Assembly (NCBI GenBank): GCA_943736015.1
Contig: OX031061.1
Span: forward strand, 15,013,290 to 15,077,289
Reading direction: 5' to 3'
DNA: 64,000 nt
From: Tridacna crocea
Lineage: Eukaryota; Mollusca; Bivalvia; Cardiida; Cardiidae
Under the pieces are notes generated by a model, which was given only the letters and a program-made list of their open reading frames with translations, had not been told where the DNA came from and searched no databases. The stretch's first letter is position 1, and every line of letters begins with the position of its first letter. The position numbers and the translations under genes were made by a program. Of the stretch, positions 56,148-64,000 are shown in pieces.

Positions 56148-56370
56148 AATTTACCAGGTATCTGAAATTTAGTCTACTAAAATTTCAAATTATTTTCAGA
56201 TAACAAGTTAAAATTGACTCGACTGATGAGATTAGCATTTGAAAGGGTAGAAAACATTGTGGGAAAAGGAGAAAATGCTGCTTGCCAGCATTTTCTCCTT
56301 TTCCTACGGAGTTTTCAAAAGCTTTCTTCAACAGGGTTTTTAAAGCTCTGGATTGCTTGGTGAAAATCTA
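56148..56370 (-). mobile_element. Hairpin MITE, ends eroded
   Basis: caatttaccaggtatctgaa at left, gattgcttggtgaaaatcta at right, hairpin with gcttgcc loop. Confidence 0.72.
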
Positions 56371-56536
56371 AACTGGATCTCAGCTATATCATGACAACAG
56401 CTCTCTTATTCTTTAATGATCTGTATTCTACAAGCACTATGTCAAACGCTTATCAGTTATATTCTCATTAAAAAATGTCAACTCTGGTCTATCCATAAAT
56501 ACATGTATATGGCAATAATGGCTTCTGTTAGTATGT

Positions 56537-56744
56537 TTAACTCTGTACCAAACAACAAAATTCTAGGTAGGTCAAGATCAAAAGCGATTGCAGACAACAG
56601 ATTAAATGTGACTTACACCTCTAAATCCTCCTTGAAGAGAGGAAAACACTGTGGGAAAGGGAGAAAATGCTGGTTACCAACATTTTCTTCTAAGCCTAAA
56701 ATGTTTTCAAAAGCCTTCTTTGTCAGAATTGTTTAGTAAAGGGT
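56537..56744 (-). mobile_element. Hairpin MITE
   Basis: TTAA at 56537 and a damaged right end (gtttagtaaagggtaa). Hairpin right arm decayed. Confidence 0.75.
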
Positions 56745-56984
56745 AAAATCTTACTTTTCTTAACAAAACACACAAACAAACAAACAAAACCAAAACAATG
56801 GGGGCCATTCCTGTGAATTAAAAAGTCATCCTTGCCAGATAGAGAATACAGGTAATTGACTAACAGAATGGTCCTTTCCTTTGTATTCCTTTGTTTTCAT
56901 CCTTGGTTTACTTGTGGATGTTGCAATAAATTTAACAATCATTCATGATATATGTGTAAGGTCCCTATGTAATTCAAATCAAAT

Positions 56985-57223
56985 TCTGTTTTTAATAATC
57001 ACAAACTACATATTACTCTATTTGCAAAACAATTCAACCAGATTTACTTGAAATATCTGAAAAACATAGCTGTTCAGTGCAAGGAAATCAAGGATAAAAA
57101 CCAAGTAATCCCCTTATCAGGACCAATGCAGTATCGGAGAATGATCAAGGGAAATAACTGAAGAATGGCCCTCATCATAATGTTTCATAATGACTGAATT
57201 ATCGTAATTAAAAAACATAATAA
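56985..57223 (-). other. Receptor 3' UTR, possible poly(A) signal
   Basis: Downstream of the stop the minus strand is AT-rich with no repeat recognised. An ATTAAA variant signal lies about 230 bases after the stop (plus-strand tttaat near 56988-56994). No canonical AATAAA in this orientation was seen nearer. The end of the transcript is a guess. Confidence 0.3.
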
Positions 57224-58866
57224 TCATTGAGGCAAGTCGAATATTTCTACCAGCAAAGGCTCGATATCCTGAATCTGCATTTTGAGCAACATTTTGGTGT
57301 GAATTTCGTTGACATTTCTAAGGTCAGTCAACTTCATTATACATTGAGCAAACATCTTTTTATTGTCAGGAAACCGTAGATGTATGTACTTCTGTAAAAC
57401 ACTAGCGTACGTTTCTTGGTACTTTTCAATAAGTTCTCGATTTAGAATACCTGGTCTGTCCGATGAAAAGAGGGATAGCATTATCATGAATTTCAACACA
57501 ATCAAATCACCATGTATCGTCTTCATCAGTGAGCGAACAAATTTAGAGTATGTAAGAAACATTGTTCGTGTTTCAGTGTTTCCCATTTTAAGAATCTCAG
57601 AACTTATATTGGAGCTAGTCGCACCACTGTCCTGTTCTTGCCCAACATCAACTTTCTCTCCTCTAGCCATCCTAGCTAAATCCTCAAATGATGCTCCATT
57701 CATGGCAGCATGTCTCAGAGCATCGATATCTAAGCCGGCAGATTTAGCTGTGTTTCTGACATGTTCAAGGCCCTCATCATGGACTTTATCTTCACCTGAA
57801 GATCTAGCTTGCCAATCATCCACTTGCTGTCTTTGTTGAAAGTTCATTGTTGTTCCTTCACTATGATCTTGAGTATTTTTATGGCCAAACTTTGCCATAT
57901 CTCTGAGAGTATTCAGATCTGCTCCTTTCATTGCCGCACTTCTTAGTTCACTTAAATTAAGCATTTCCTTACTAGACGAAGGAATATTAGAATGTGATAA
58001 ATCAAAAGTTTGCCCTGTATGCAGCTGGTTTGTATCTGATTTGGAACTCGTATCAACCTTAGCCTTATTTCTTGCTAAGTTTCTTAAAGCATTTATATCT
58101 GCACCTCCTTTAGCAGCTTTAGAAAGTTCATTAATGTTTAACCCAGGAGGTATCCTGAAGGGTGGTTTTGGTGTATCTGTTTCTTGAGTATCTGCAGTTG
58201 GAGAGGTCACAGTGGCTGTGGGTGTAGAGCTTGTACCGGGAACCGGAGTACTGATACACTGTTTGGTGTTCAAGGTCCAGGTTTCTGTTTTTACGTCAAA
58301 GTTGACAGCAGACCTCAAAACCATGACTTCTACCACAGAACCCTTTAACAACGCAATTTGATCATCTTTAGCTATACGTCTGAAGAAATCCAGTTGTTTC
58401 ACAACCTTAATGATTCTACGAACAAAACCGTCAGCAATATTAAATAGTTCAGTTGGTGTAGATGGGATGGATTTTAATGTAGTTTGAGTGTTTGATAAGA
58501 ACGAGGAGTTTTCATGAGCTAAATTCATTTCATTCAAAATCTCTCTTTCTCTATCTTCCATTTGAAACATGATCGCCTTTACTTCTTGCCATGGCTCAAA
58601 ATTGTTGGTTGCACAGGAGTTACTTTTCTCAGAGTTAGTGTTGGACTGATCAGATTTCATATTTTGTAGACAATTAATCTCTTCCATAGACAAGGACGGA
58701 TACTGCTTTTTCAGAGAGCTGATAGACTGCTTCACAATTTTCTGGTTGTACGACTGTTTCAAGTCGTTCTCTGAAACTGCGTATGTGTCTTCTGGCGGGA
58801 GGCTTCCATGTCTTTTTAGTTTGTTGATGAGTATTTTCTGTTTTCTCATTTTCTTTTGATCATCAT
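57224..58866 (-). CDS. Nuclear receptor last exon: hinge, ligand-binding domain with repeat insertion, AF-2
   Basis: Minus-strand acceptor tttatctttctag ends at 58867; the exon opens with 'at', completing the Asp codon from the previous exon, then [17 protein letters not shown], a basic C-terminal extension. It runs open for 546 codons to TGA at 57226-57224. The ligand-binding fold is split: helices 3-5 are encoded at about 58435-58295 and helices 7-12 at about 57565-57227. Between them is a Ser/Thr/Pro-rich region holding three diverged 24-residue repeats (58141-58070, 57961-57890, 57733-57662). No splice signals bracket the insertion convincingly, so it appears translated. Confidence 0.92.
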
Positions 58867-61800
58867 CTAGAAAGATAAAGCAGGTTATAAGATGATCAAT
58901 AAAGTGTTAGTTTTATGTTGCTTTTAATATTATTTCAATTAACCCTTTACCCAATAAGGTGTTTCTATGGTATCTCTAACTTACCCTAAATAACAGAAAC
59001 TAGGGATGTCCCTAATAAAATAACATGTCAGAGTGGAAACACTGAAATAGCCTGAGAACTTCTACTCCTACAAAGAAAATATTGTGGAAAATTGATTATA
59101 TTGCAGAGAAAGGGAGAGACGGGGATCGTCGATGGATTCGCTGTCTTCCAAAGTACAGGAATAGAATATGTCACATTAATTCATTACTCACGCACCGGTT
59201 ATAGATGTTTACAGATCGAGCAGTTACCTTCATCTTAAATGTTTTTACATGGTCGTTCGGTTAACCAGTTAACCGATCGAAAGATTAAATGGTTAACCAG
59301 TTAGCAAATCTACTAACCGTTGCCATCCCTACTTTCTACCCTTACAAAGAACAAGAAATACATTAAAAAAATATAGACAGAGTAAATCTGCCAGCAAACA
59401 GACATGGCCCTTACAATAACATATATATCTATTTTATCTCACTGGGGCCCTTAGAATAAACATGACTATATTTTTGACCAATAAAAAATTTCTGTATATT
59501 CATTTGTTGAATATCAGTACCTGCAGGTAGATTAAAAGCTAGCACATTTAGCTACCCTGAATATGCATTGAGCAGTATTTTTATTTCTTCTAACAACAAT
59601 AACAGACATTAGCAATATCTTGACAAATCTAATGGCATCAACCAAAGGAGATCAAGAATGAACAACTGGTTGATTGATTGAATGGTGTTTGAATGAACAA
59701 CTGGTTGATTGATTGAATGGTGTTTGGGGCTGCTTCTACTTTCAGTAATATCTCAGTGGCCAGTGAACATAACCATACTTTCCTGAAATGTCTTTGACCA
59801 GTACTTCACACAATATTCTTACCAAACAACTGGCTACTTTCCCAAATAACCATCTTTCCCAAATAACAATCTTTTAACCCTTTCCCAAATGACAAATTTT
59901 AGACTGTCCGAACTAAAAGTGTTTGCAGATAACAATTTTGAATTCGATGAGAATAGCAGAAAGTTTTCTGATAGGCTAAAAAACACTGTGGGAAGAGGAG
60001 GAATTGCTCATTATGAGCAATTTCTCCTTTTCCCACAGTATTTTCTAAAGACTTGTACTGCAGACCAATAAAAACCATGGCTTATTTGGGAACAACAACA
60101 GACAGCTTTTGAAAACATTGTGGGAAAAAGGAGAAATTGCTCATAACGAGCAATTTCTCCTTTTCCCACAATGTTTTCCACTCCATTTGATATCCTGTAT
60201 CCTCATTTGTCCATATTTTAGACATCATATCTTTATTTGCTGCCGAAATGGAAGAGCCTCAAATTGGCATAAGGATTACACAATCATCAGATTGAGAGAG
60301 GAATGATATGTTTTCGCAATGATTATCATGAATCATGATTCCTTGAACTTGATAACCCCTGTTCTTAAATCCTGTCCACTACCAATTGCGCAATCTGGTT
60401 GTTGGTTGTATTGGAGCTTAACGCCACTATAACAGCTACGGTCATTCTGGCTTTCTCACAAGAGTACTAACACAACTTTCTTTCCAAAGCCACCAACTAC
60501 TTTTCTCACATGCTTCAGCAGCGGTGAGAGGCGAAAATACGCCGGAAAGGCGCTATCTGGGCTTGGCTGTGAAACCATTCAGGACAGCAATATCAAATGC
60601 CTTACCTAAAATCATGTCTTTTCGCATGCCAACAGTGAAACATTTGGAAAGGCGACATCTCTTACAGAACGACCTGGACTCTACGTTGACATCACATTTC
60701 CCTTCACATCGTCCTCGTATTGTCTGATATAAGACAGAAAAATGTTAATACTATATGGGCTGCAACATGCGAAATGGGACATTAAGACATTTGTGCAAAA
60801 AGTCATCTCGGATCAGCCTGTGCAGTCCGAGCAGACTAATCCAAATGACATTTATAAGCAATTTTTTGTTTTATCCAAGTCTGCAGTAGCACAAAATGTT
60901 ATGTTGTTGTAAAGTGCCATCTCGAATTAGCCTACGCAAACTGATTTCATATAACACTTTACACATATGTCCGAATGCCCCTTTTAGCATGTTAAAAGCC
61001 ATATTAGAATGCTTGATCTACAAAGTTACAAGAGGACTATGATGGCCCTACATTGCTCCACTGCCTTTTAAATAAAATCATGCCTATACGCGGATCCAGA
61101 TATTTTTCTCAGGGGGGGGTCCCATGGAAAACGCACTCGTCTTATTATATGATATTTTGATTTCCGGATTTAAAGTGGATGTTTCCACAAGGAGGTCTCC
61201 ACATTTAGAAACTTTTTTTTTTTCATTAACTAATTTTCACAAATCCGATAACCACATTTTTGTCAAAATTCCAAAGTGGGGGGAGGTCCGGTCCGCCCTC
61301 TGGTCCCCCCTATGAATCCGCGCATGATGCTCTTCAATTTTTATCACAAAACTCGAGAGTTTAAACAACTCTAAGGAAGAAGAACTTTGACAGCACTGTG
61401 TGAAAAGGAGAAAATGGTCTTAGGAGTATGATATTTCGTAACAAATTCATACCTGAAATACGAACTGCACCTGGCCGGATTCTAGTTTATAAGAACATTC
61501 CAATACCTGTTAACATTTTACCAAATGACAAAATTTTAGACTGGTCCAAAGTCAAATCAGTTGCAGACCGCAAAATAAATACTACACAAAAATTGGAATT
61601 TATTTCAAGCAAGGTAGAAAACATTGTGGTAAAAGGAGAAAATGCAGGTTACCTATTTGTCTTTTTCAAACAATGTTTTCATAAGGCTTCTATCTCAGGT
61701 TTGTAAAAACTAGGGATTGTTTGGTAAAGGGTTTGCTCTTACCACATGATTCCAACTTTTCATGACCTAGAGGGACAGGTCTTTTGAAAACATTGTGGGA

Positions 61801-62644
61801 AAAGGAGAAAATGCTGGTAATCAGAATTTTCTCCATTTCCTACAATGTTTTAAATTCTTCCCAAATCATACATCAGATTTTGAGTCAAAATTATTTTGTC
61901 ATCTGCAAATGCTTTCAGTTTGGACTAGAGCAAAATTTTGTCGTTTGGTAAAGAGGGGAGCAGTAACCAGGGTCCTTATTTACATACCATTCTCCAGAAT
62001 GTTCTCGGTCTTATACTCCAGAGTTTTCTAAATTGGAAAGGAACACAATCCCTGATTGATTAAACCATTTAGTTCAGCCAATCAGAGGTTATGTTACTTT
62101 CAAATTTTGAAAATCTTTGAGAATAAGACAAAGTATGTTCCTAAGAACAGTTGACGAGTATGGAGCCAGGTTCATTACAGCCTACAGAATCAAATTTTTT
62201 AACCCTTTACTCCATAGATACTCATTTCTACGCATTGCTTGTTACAGGAGCCTTTGGAAAACATTGTTGCAAAAGGTGAAATTGCTCATGACCAGTAATT
62301 TCACCTTTTGTCACATTGTTTTCTATGCTATCAAAAGGGGTCATATGCACATAATGAATGGCTTCATCCTTGCTGTTATTTTGGGTCAGTTAGAGTTACC
62401 CCAAAAAATGCCTTATGGGGTAAAGGGTTAACTTACAAACAAAGACTGTACTAAGAAAGAAGAGAAAATCATTTGAACTGACCTTGTGTGCATTTCTCCT
62501 AAAGAAAGCCTTGCAGGATTCACAGGAGACAGCATTGAAGTTGTACCCAAGTGCCTTATCACCACAAACAAGACACATCTTATCTTTCTTCTGATTGGAC
62601 GACATTGAACTGCCAACAGCCTCAGCACTGGTATCTGGCTCCTC
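57224..62644 (-). CDS. Nuclear hormone receptor, HR96/NR1J-like (5' end missing)
   Basis: A ligand-regulated transcription factor of nuclear receptor subfamily 1. Three exons on the minus strand (62644-62483, 60723-60606, 58866-57224) join in frame to 640 codons plus stop. Numbered from the first visible residue: zinc finger 1 uses C24, C27, C41, C44 with P-box CESCKA, typical of the HR96/DAF-12 group. Zinc finger 2 uses C60, C64, C74, C77, followed by RCRLSKC and VGMRKDMIL. The hinge runs to about 180. Ligand-binding helices 3-5 are about 238-284 (DGFVRRI…[19 protein letters not shown]). A long insertion is at about 300-527, helices 7-11 follow (…[20 protein letters not shown]…), and the AF-2 helix is [10 protein letters not shown] (629-638). 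Known HR96-type receptors sense lipids or xenobiotics; the ligand here is unknown. The first exon was not found. Other mollusc-expanded NR1 groups remain possible. Confidence 0.93.
57662..58141 (-). repeat. Three diverged 24-residue repeats inside the receptor LBD
   Basis: Each repeat has the pattern L-[ND]-hydrophobic-x-x-L-x-x-A-A-x-x-G-A-[DS]-hydrophobic-x-x-L-x-x-[LM]-A-[RK]. Copy 1 begins [15 protein letters not shown], copy 2 [15 protein letters not shown], copy 3 [15 protein letters not shown]. They are 60 and 76 residues apart, separated by polar linkers. The pattern suggests a short helix-loop-helix. Each also looks like two related 12-residue halves. No known domain was recognised. 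Confidence 0.85.
59874..60300 (+). mobile_element. Chimeric pair of hairpin MITE copies (receptor intron)
   Basis: 59874-60090 has TTAA, CCCTTTCCC, first-subfamily left half and hairpin with a tcattatga loop. At 60091 it switches, without a TTAA, into the internal sequence of the second subfamily (acaacagacagcttttgaaa…), whose flanks match 1505-1734. Confidence 0.75.
60410..60600. repeat. Dispersed repeat abutting the zinc finger 2 exon
   Basis: ggctttctcacaagagt, aactttctttccaa, ctacttttctcacatg and ggtgagagg…aagtccgccg-like blocks match 24500-24620 in order. It ends within a few bases of the donor of the zinc finger exon. Confidence 0.65.
60606..60723 (-). CDS. Nuclear receptor exon: zinc finger 2 and C-terminal extension start
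   Basis: Minus-strand acceptor cttatatcag ends at 60724 and donor ttag|gtaagg follows 60606. The 118 nt exon reads [39 protein letters not shown] and ends with one base (G) that completes an Asp codon with the next exon. C-x3-C replaces the usual C-x5-C at the D-box. The exon is too short to stand out as an open frame by itself. The downstream flank is a dispersed repeat also seen near 24.5 kb. Confidence 0.9.
60757..61012. mobile_element. Diverged copy of the 30.3-kb MITE
   Basis: catgcgaaatgggacatt … agtcatctcggatcagcctg … gtaaagtgccatctcgaatt … tccgaatgcccctttta, gcatgttaaaagccatatta. Lies in the receptor's zinc-finger intron. Confidence 0.72.
61080..61331. repeat. MITE-like repeat with GC-rich ends
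   Basis: Left end tacgcggatccagat…ggggggtccc and right end ggtccccc…tgaatccgcgcatg are roughly inverted. Known only as a pattern; the boundaries are approximate. Confidence 0.45.
61340..61955. mobile_element. Three hairpin MITE pieces (receptor intron)
   Basis: 61340-61418 left fragment; 61511-61733 (-) with a damaged hairpin; 61734-61955 (+) with the start gctcttaccacatgattcc. Confidence 0.7.
61965..62165. repeat. Full-length 'tttagccaatcag' palindromic element
   Basis: ~200 bp foldback: gggtccttatttacatacca … gtatggagccaggtt outer arms, gattaaaccatttagttcag at the centre, with a CCAATCAG box in the right arm. Receptor intron. Confidence 0.7.
62199..62431 (+). mobile_element. Hairpin MITE, second subfamily, complete (receptor intron)
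   Basis: TTAA at 62199 and 62428, termini CCCTTTACTCC / GGGGTAAAGGG. 52 bases from the donor of the zinc finger 1 exon. Confidence 0.85.
62483..62644 (-). CDS. Nuclear receptor exon: N-terminal segment and zinc finger 1
   Basis: On the minus strand, acceptor tattgtag precedes 62644 and donor aag|gtcagt follows 62483. 54 codons, phase 0 at the 3' end. The reading is an acidic leader, then [29 protein letters not shown]. The internal Met at codon 14 could be used as a start, but the upstream acceptor and open frame indicate an earlier coding or UTR exon. A MITE copy (62199-62431) lies 52 bases inside the following intron. Confidence 0.92.
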
Positions 62645-62645
62645 C

Positions 62646-63230
62646 TACAATATAATAATAAATATTGCAATTTTATAAATTGTTGTCTTTCACTGGTCAT
62701 AACCATAAAATAACAAACCATAATCCACCCTTACTTTTCAAGAAACTACCTAAAAGCATGAAATGAAGAAAAAAAAATTCAGACATTACAATCCTTAAAC
62801 CTTCAGTTTAGACCTTCTGTAGCTTTTTCAAACAACAGCACTACATGGGGATGCCAAAGCTTGGCTACAGTTGCTTGTATCAGGTGTTCCAAGCATTTGT
62901 GTCACAAATACTTTGGTGGCTGTCTGCGCTTGTTGTGCAGGTTGCCATTTGGACTCACCATGGACAACTATTCCAGGTGTGAATTAATAATCTTCTGGAA
63001 TGACAGGGATTTTAAAGGTATGAATATCAAAGTTTTTTTTATCTACTTTTGACCACTAACTTAACTAGAGCTATCACTCAACGTGATCATACCCCCCACC
63101 AGCTCCTTGCCACCAAACAGGTCTTTGTCACAGAATGCAGAATGGTTGAGTACAAAAGTAAGAGTTGAACATGAGCAGCAAATTGTCGCAAGATACGCCC
63201 GTCTTACCCCAAGTTGTTAAGCTGGGGCAT
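62646..63230. other. Upstream of visible receptor exons
   Basis: Intron or upstream sequence of the receptor. 62840-62960 (actacatggggatgccaaag…) resembles the start of a dispersed mollusc repeat leading into the array at 63235. No first exon with a convincing donor was identified. Confidence 0.45.
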
Positions 63231-63234
63231 GCAC

Positions 63235-63735
63235 CAGACCAAATTCAAGTATGAAAAATGACAAAGGGCAATAACTCAAAAATTAAGTGAGCAAAAGTTA
63301 TGATTCCTGTGCACTGCACTCCCCCTTGATGAGATCTATCCATCCATGAAATTTCATAACCCTAGCTAGTATAGTTTTGGAGATACGCTCCGGACCAAAT
63401 TCAAGTATGAAAAATGACAAAGGGCAATAACTCAAAAATTAAGGCAGCAGGAGTTATGATTCTTATGCACTGCACTCCCCCTTGATGAGATCTATCCACC
63501 CATGAAATTTCATAACCCTAGCTAGTATAGTTTTGGAGATATTCACCGGACAAAATTCAAGTATAAAACAAAAAAACAAAGGGCAATAAATCAAAATTTA
63601 AGCTAGCAAGAGTTATGATTTCTGTGCACTGCACTCCCCCTCGATGAGATCTATCCACCCATGAAATTTCATAGCCCTAGCTAGTATAGTTTTGGAGAAA
63701 TGCTCTGGACAAAATTCAAGTATGAAAAAAGAAAT
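63235..63735 (+). repeat. ~158-bp tandem repeat (three units plus)
   Basis: aaattcaagtatgaaaaatg recurs at about 63238, 63396, 63553 and 63711. Each unit also has agggcaataactcaaaaatt, ctgtgcactgcactccccct and ccctagctagtatagttttg. Units are more than 90% alike by eye. Related sequence continues to the window end. Confidence 0.85.
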
Positions 63736-64000
63736 TTGTCCAGAATCATCAAAGGGCCATAACTCCATGAAACCTAAATAAACCATAACCAAAATAGGAT
63801 ATGCACATCTCTGCTTTATACTGAGTCTATTTGTGTAGTTTGAACTAAATCTGTCAAATAGTTGATGAGAAAAAGAGCGGACAAGAAATTCCATGAAAGG
63901 GCCATAACTCAGTGAAAAATCAATGAACCAAAACCAACATTTCATATGCACATCTCTGCTTGATACTGAGTTTACCTGTGAAGTTTGAATAAAATTCGTC
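63736..64000. repeat. Two diverged ~150-bp repeats
   Basis: aaagggccataactc…aaccaaaaccaaaat…atatgcacatctctgcttta appears at about 63748-63840 and 63894-63990. No gene. Confidence 0.6.

Larger units (their letters stand above)
58867..60605. other. Receptor intron between zinc finger 2 and LBD exons
   Basis: Contains ggttaaccagttaaccgatcg-type repeats (59260-59310), a 34 bp perfect tandem duplication (59658-59725), MITEs (59874-60300) and a dispersed repeat (60410-60600). No additional exon was recognised. Confidence 0.6.

Noticed and set aside
57363..57839. 158-codon plus-strand frame opposite the receptor exon
   Set aside because: Antisense shadow of the ligand-binding-domain exon; no family resemblance.
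57662..58141. LBD repeats as ankyrin repeats
   Set aside because: AA-x-x-G-A is superficially similar, but the units are 24 residues, lack the TPLH-type turn and are separated by 36-52 residue linkers.
62861..63052. 63-codon plus-strand frame as an exon
   Set aside because: Falls in a dispersed repeat preceding the 158 bp array; no splice or domain support.

Overview
The window is animal nuclear DNA: AT-rich, with genes split by spliceosomal introns and most of the sequence made of dispersed and tandem repeats. The repeat types, including a tRNA-derived SINE with a mollusc-type core, the '…ggccctgaa…gctcacctgag' repeat, palindromic MITEs and 145-158 bp satellites, and the two genes present point to a bivalve mollusc, probably a heterodont clam or mussel-like form. 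That placement is inference; no species marker is present.

Only two genes can be supported, and they converge. On the + strand, 8321-24364 encodes a complete monocarboxylate-transporter-type (SLC16/MFS) membrane protein in six coding exons, all joined by phase-1 introns and giving 598 codons after the start. On the - strand, 62644-57224 encodes most of a nuclear hormone receptor of HR96/NR1J type: two zinc-finger exons and one long exon holding the hinge and whole ligand-binding domain. Its first exon(s) lie outside or were not found. The roughly 33 kb between the two stop codons has no recognisable gene.

The receptor is the most striking coding feature. Its ligand-binding domain is interrupted by a low-complexity insertion of about 225 residues carrying three diverged copies of a 24-residue helix-like repeat, and its second zinc finger has a D-box loop two residues shorter than usual. 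Both deserve checking.

The rest is repeat DNA with clear architecture. (1) More than 50 copies or pieces of a ~229 bp piggyBac-like MITE (TTAA ends, CCCTTT…AAAGGG termini, central perfect hairpin) lie mainly from 31 to 56 kb, often sharing one TTAA. (2) A 36 bp minisatellite (2.85-4.44 and 7.66-7.93 kb) is split by a 3.2 kb segment with inverted ends and no target duplication. (3) A 2.77 kb foldback element (24.65-27.42 kb) has a core expanded into a ~43 bp minisatellite. (4) A 2.07 kb element with a 145 bp satellite core has landed inside one MITE (53.08-55.15 kb). (5) There are further palindromic MITE families, a dead mariner transposase (46.1-47.3 kb), a SINE with target duplication (13.99-14.29 kb), and decayed 150-170 bp tandem repeats. 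In both minisatellite loci the array of direct units ends in one inverted unit, suggesting each array grew from one arm of a palindromic element.

Regions in brief: 1-8.2 kb upstream repeats; 8.3-24.4 kb transporter gene with repeat-filled introns; 24.6-27.4 kb foldback minisatellite; 27.4-57 kb intergenic repeat field; 57.2-62.6 kb receptor; 62.7-64 kb repeats upstream of the visible receptor exons.
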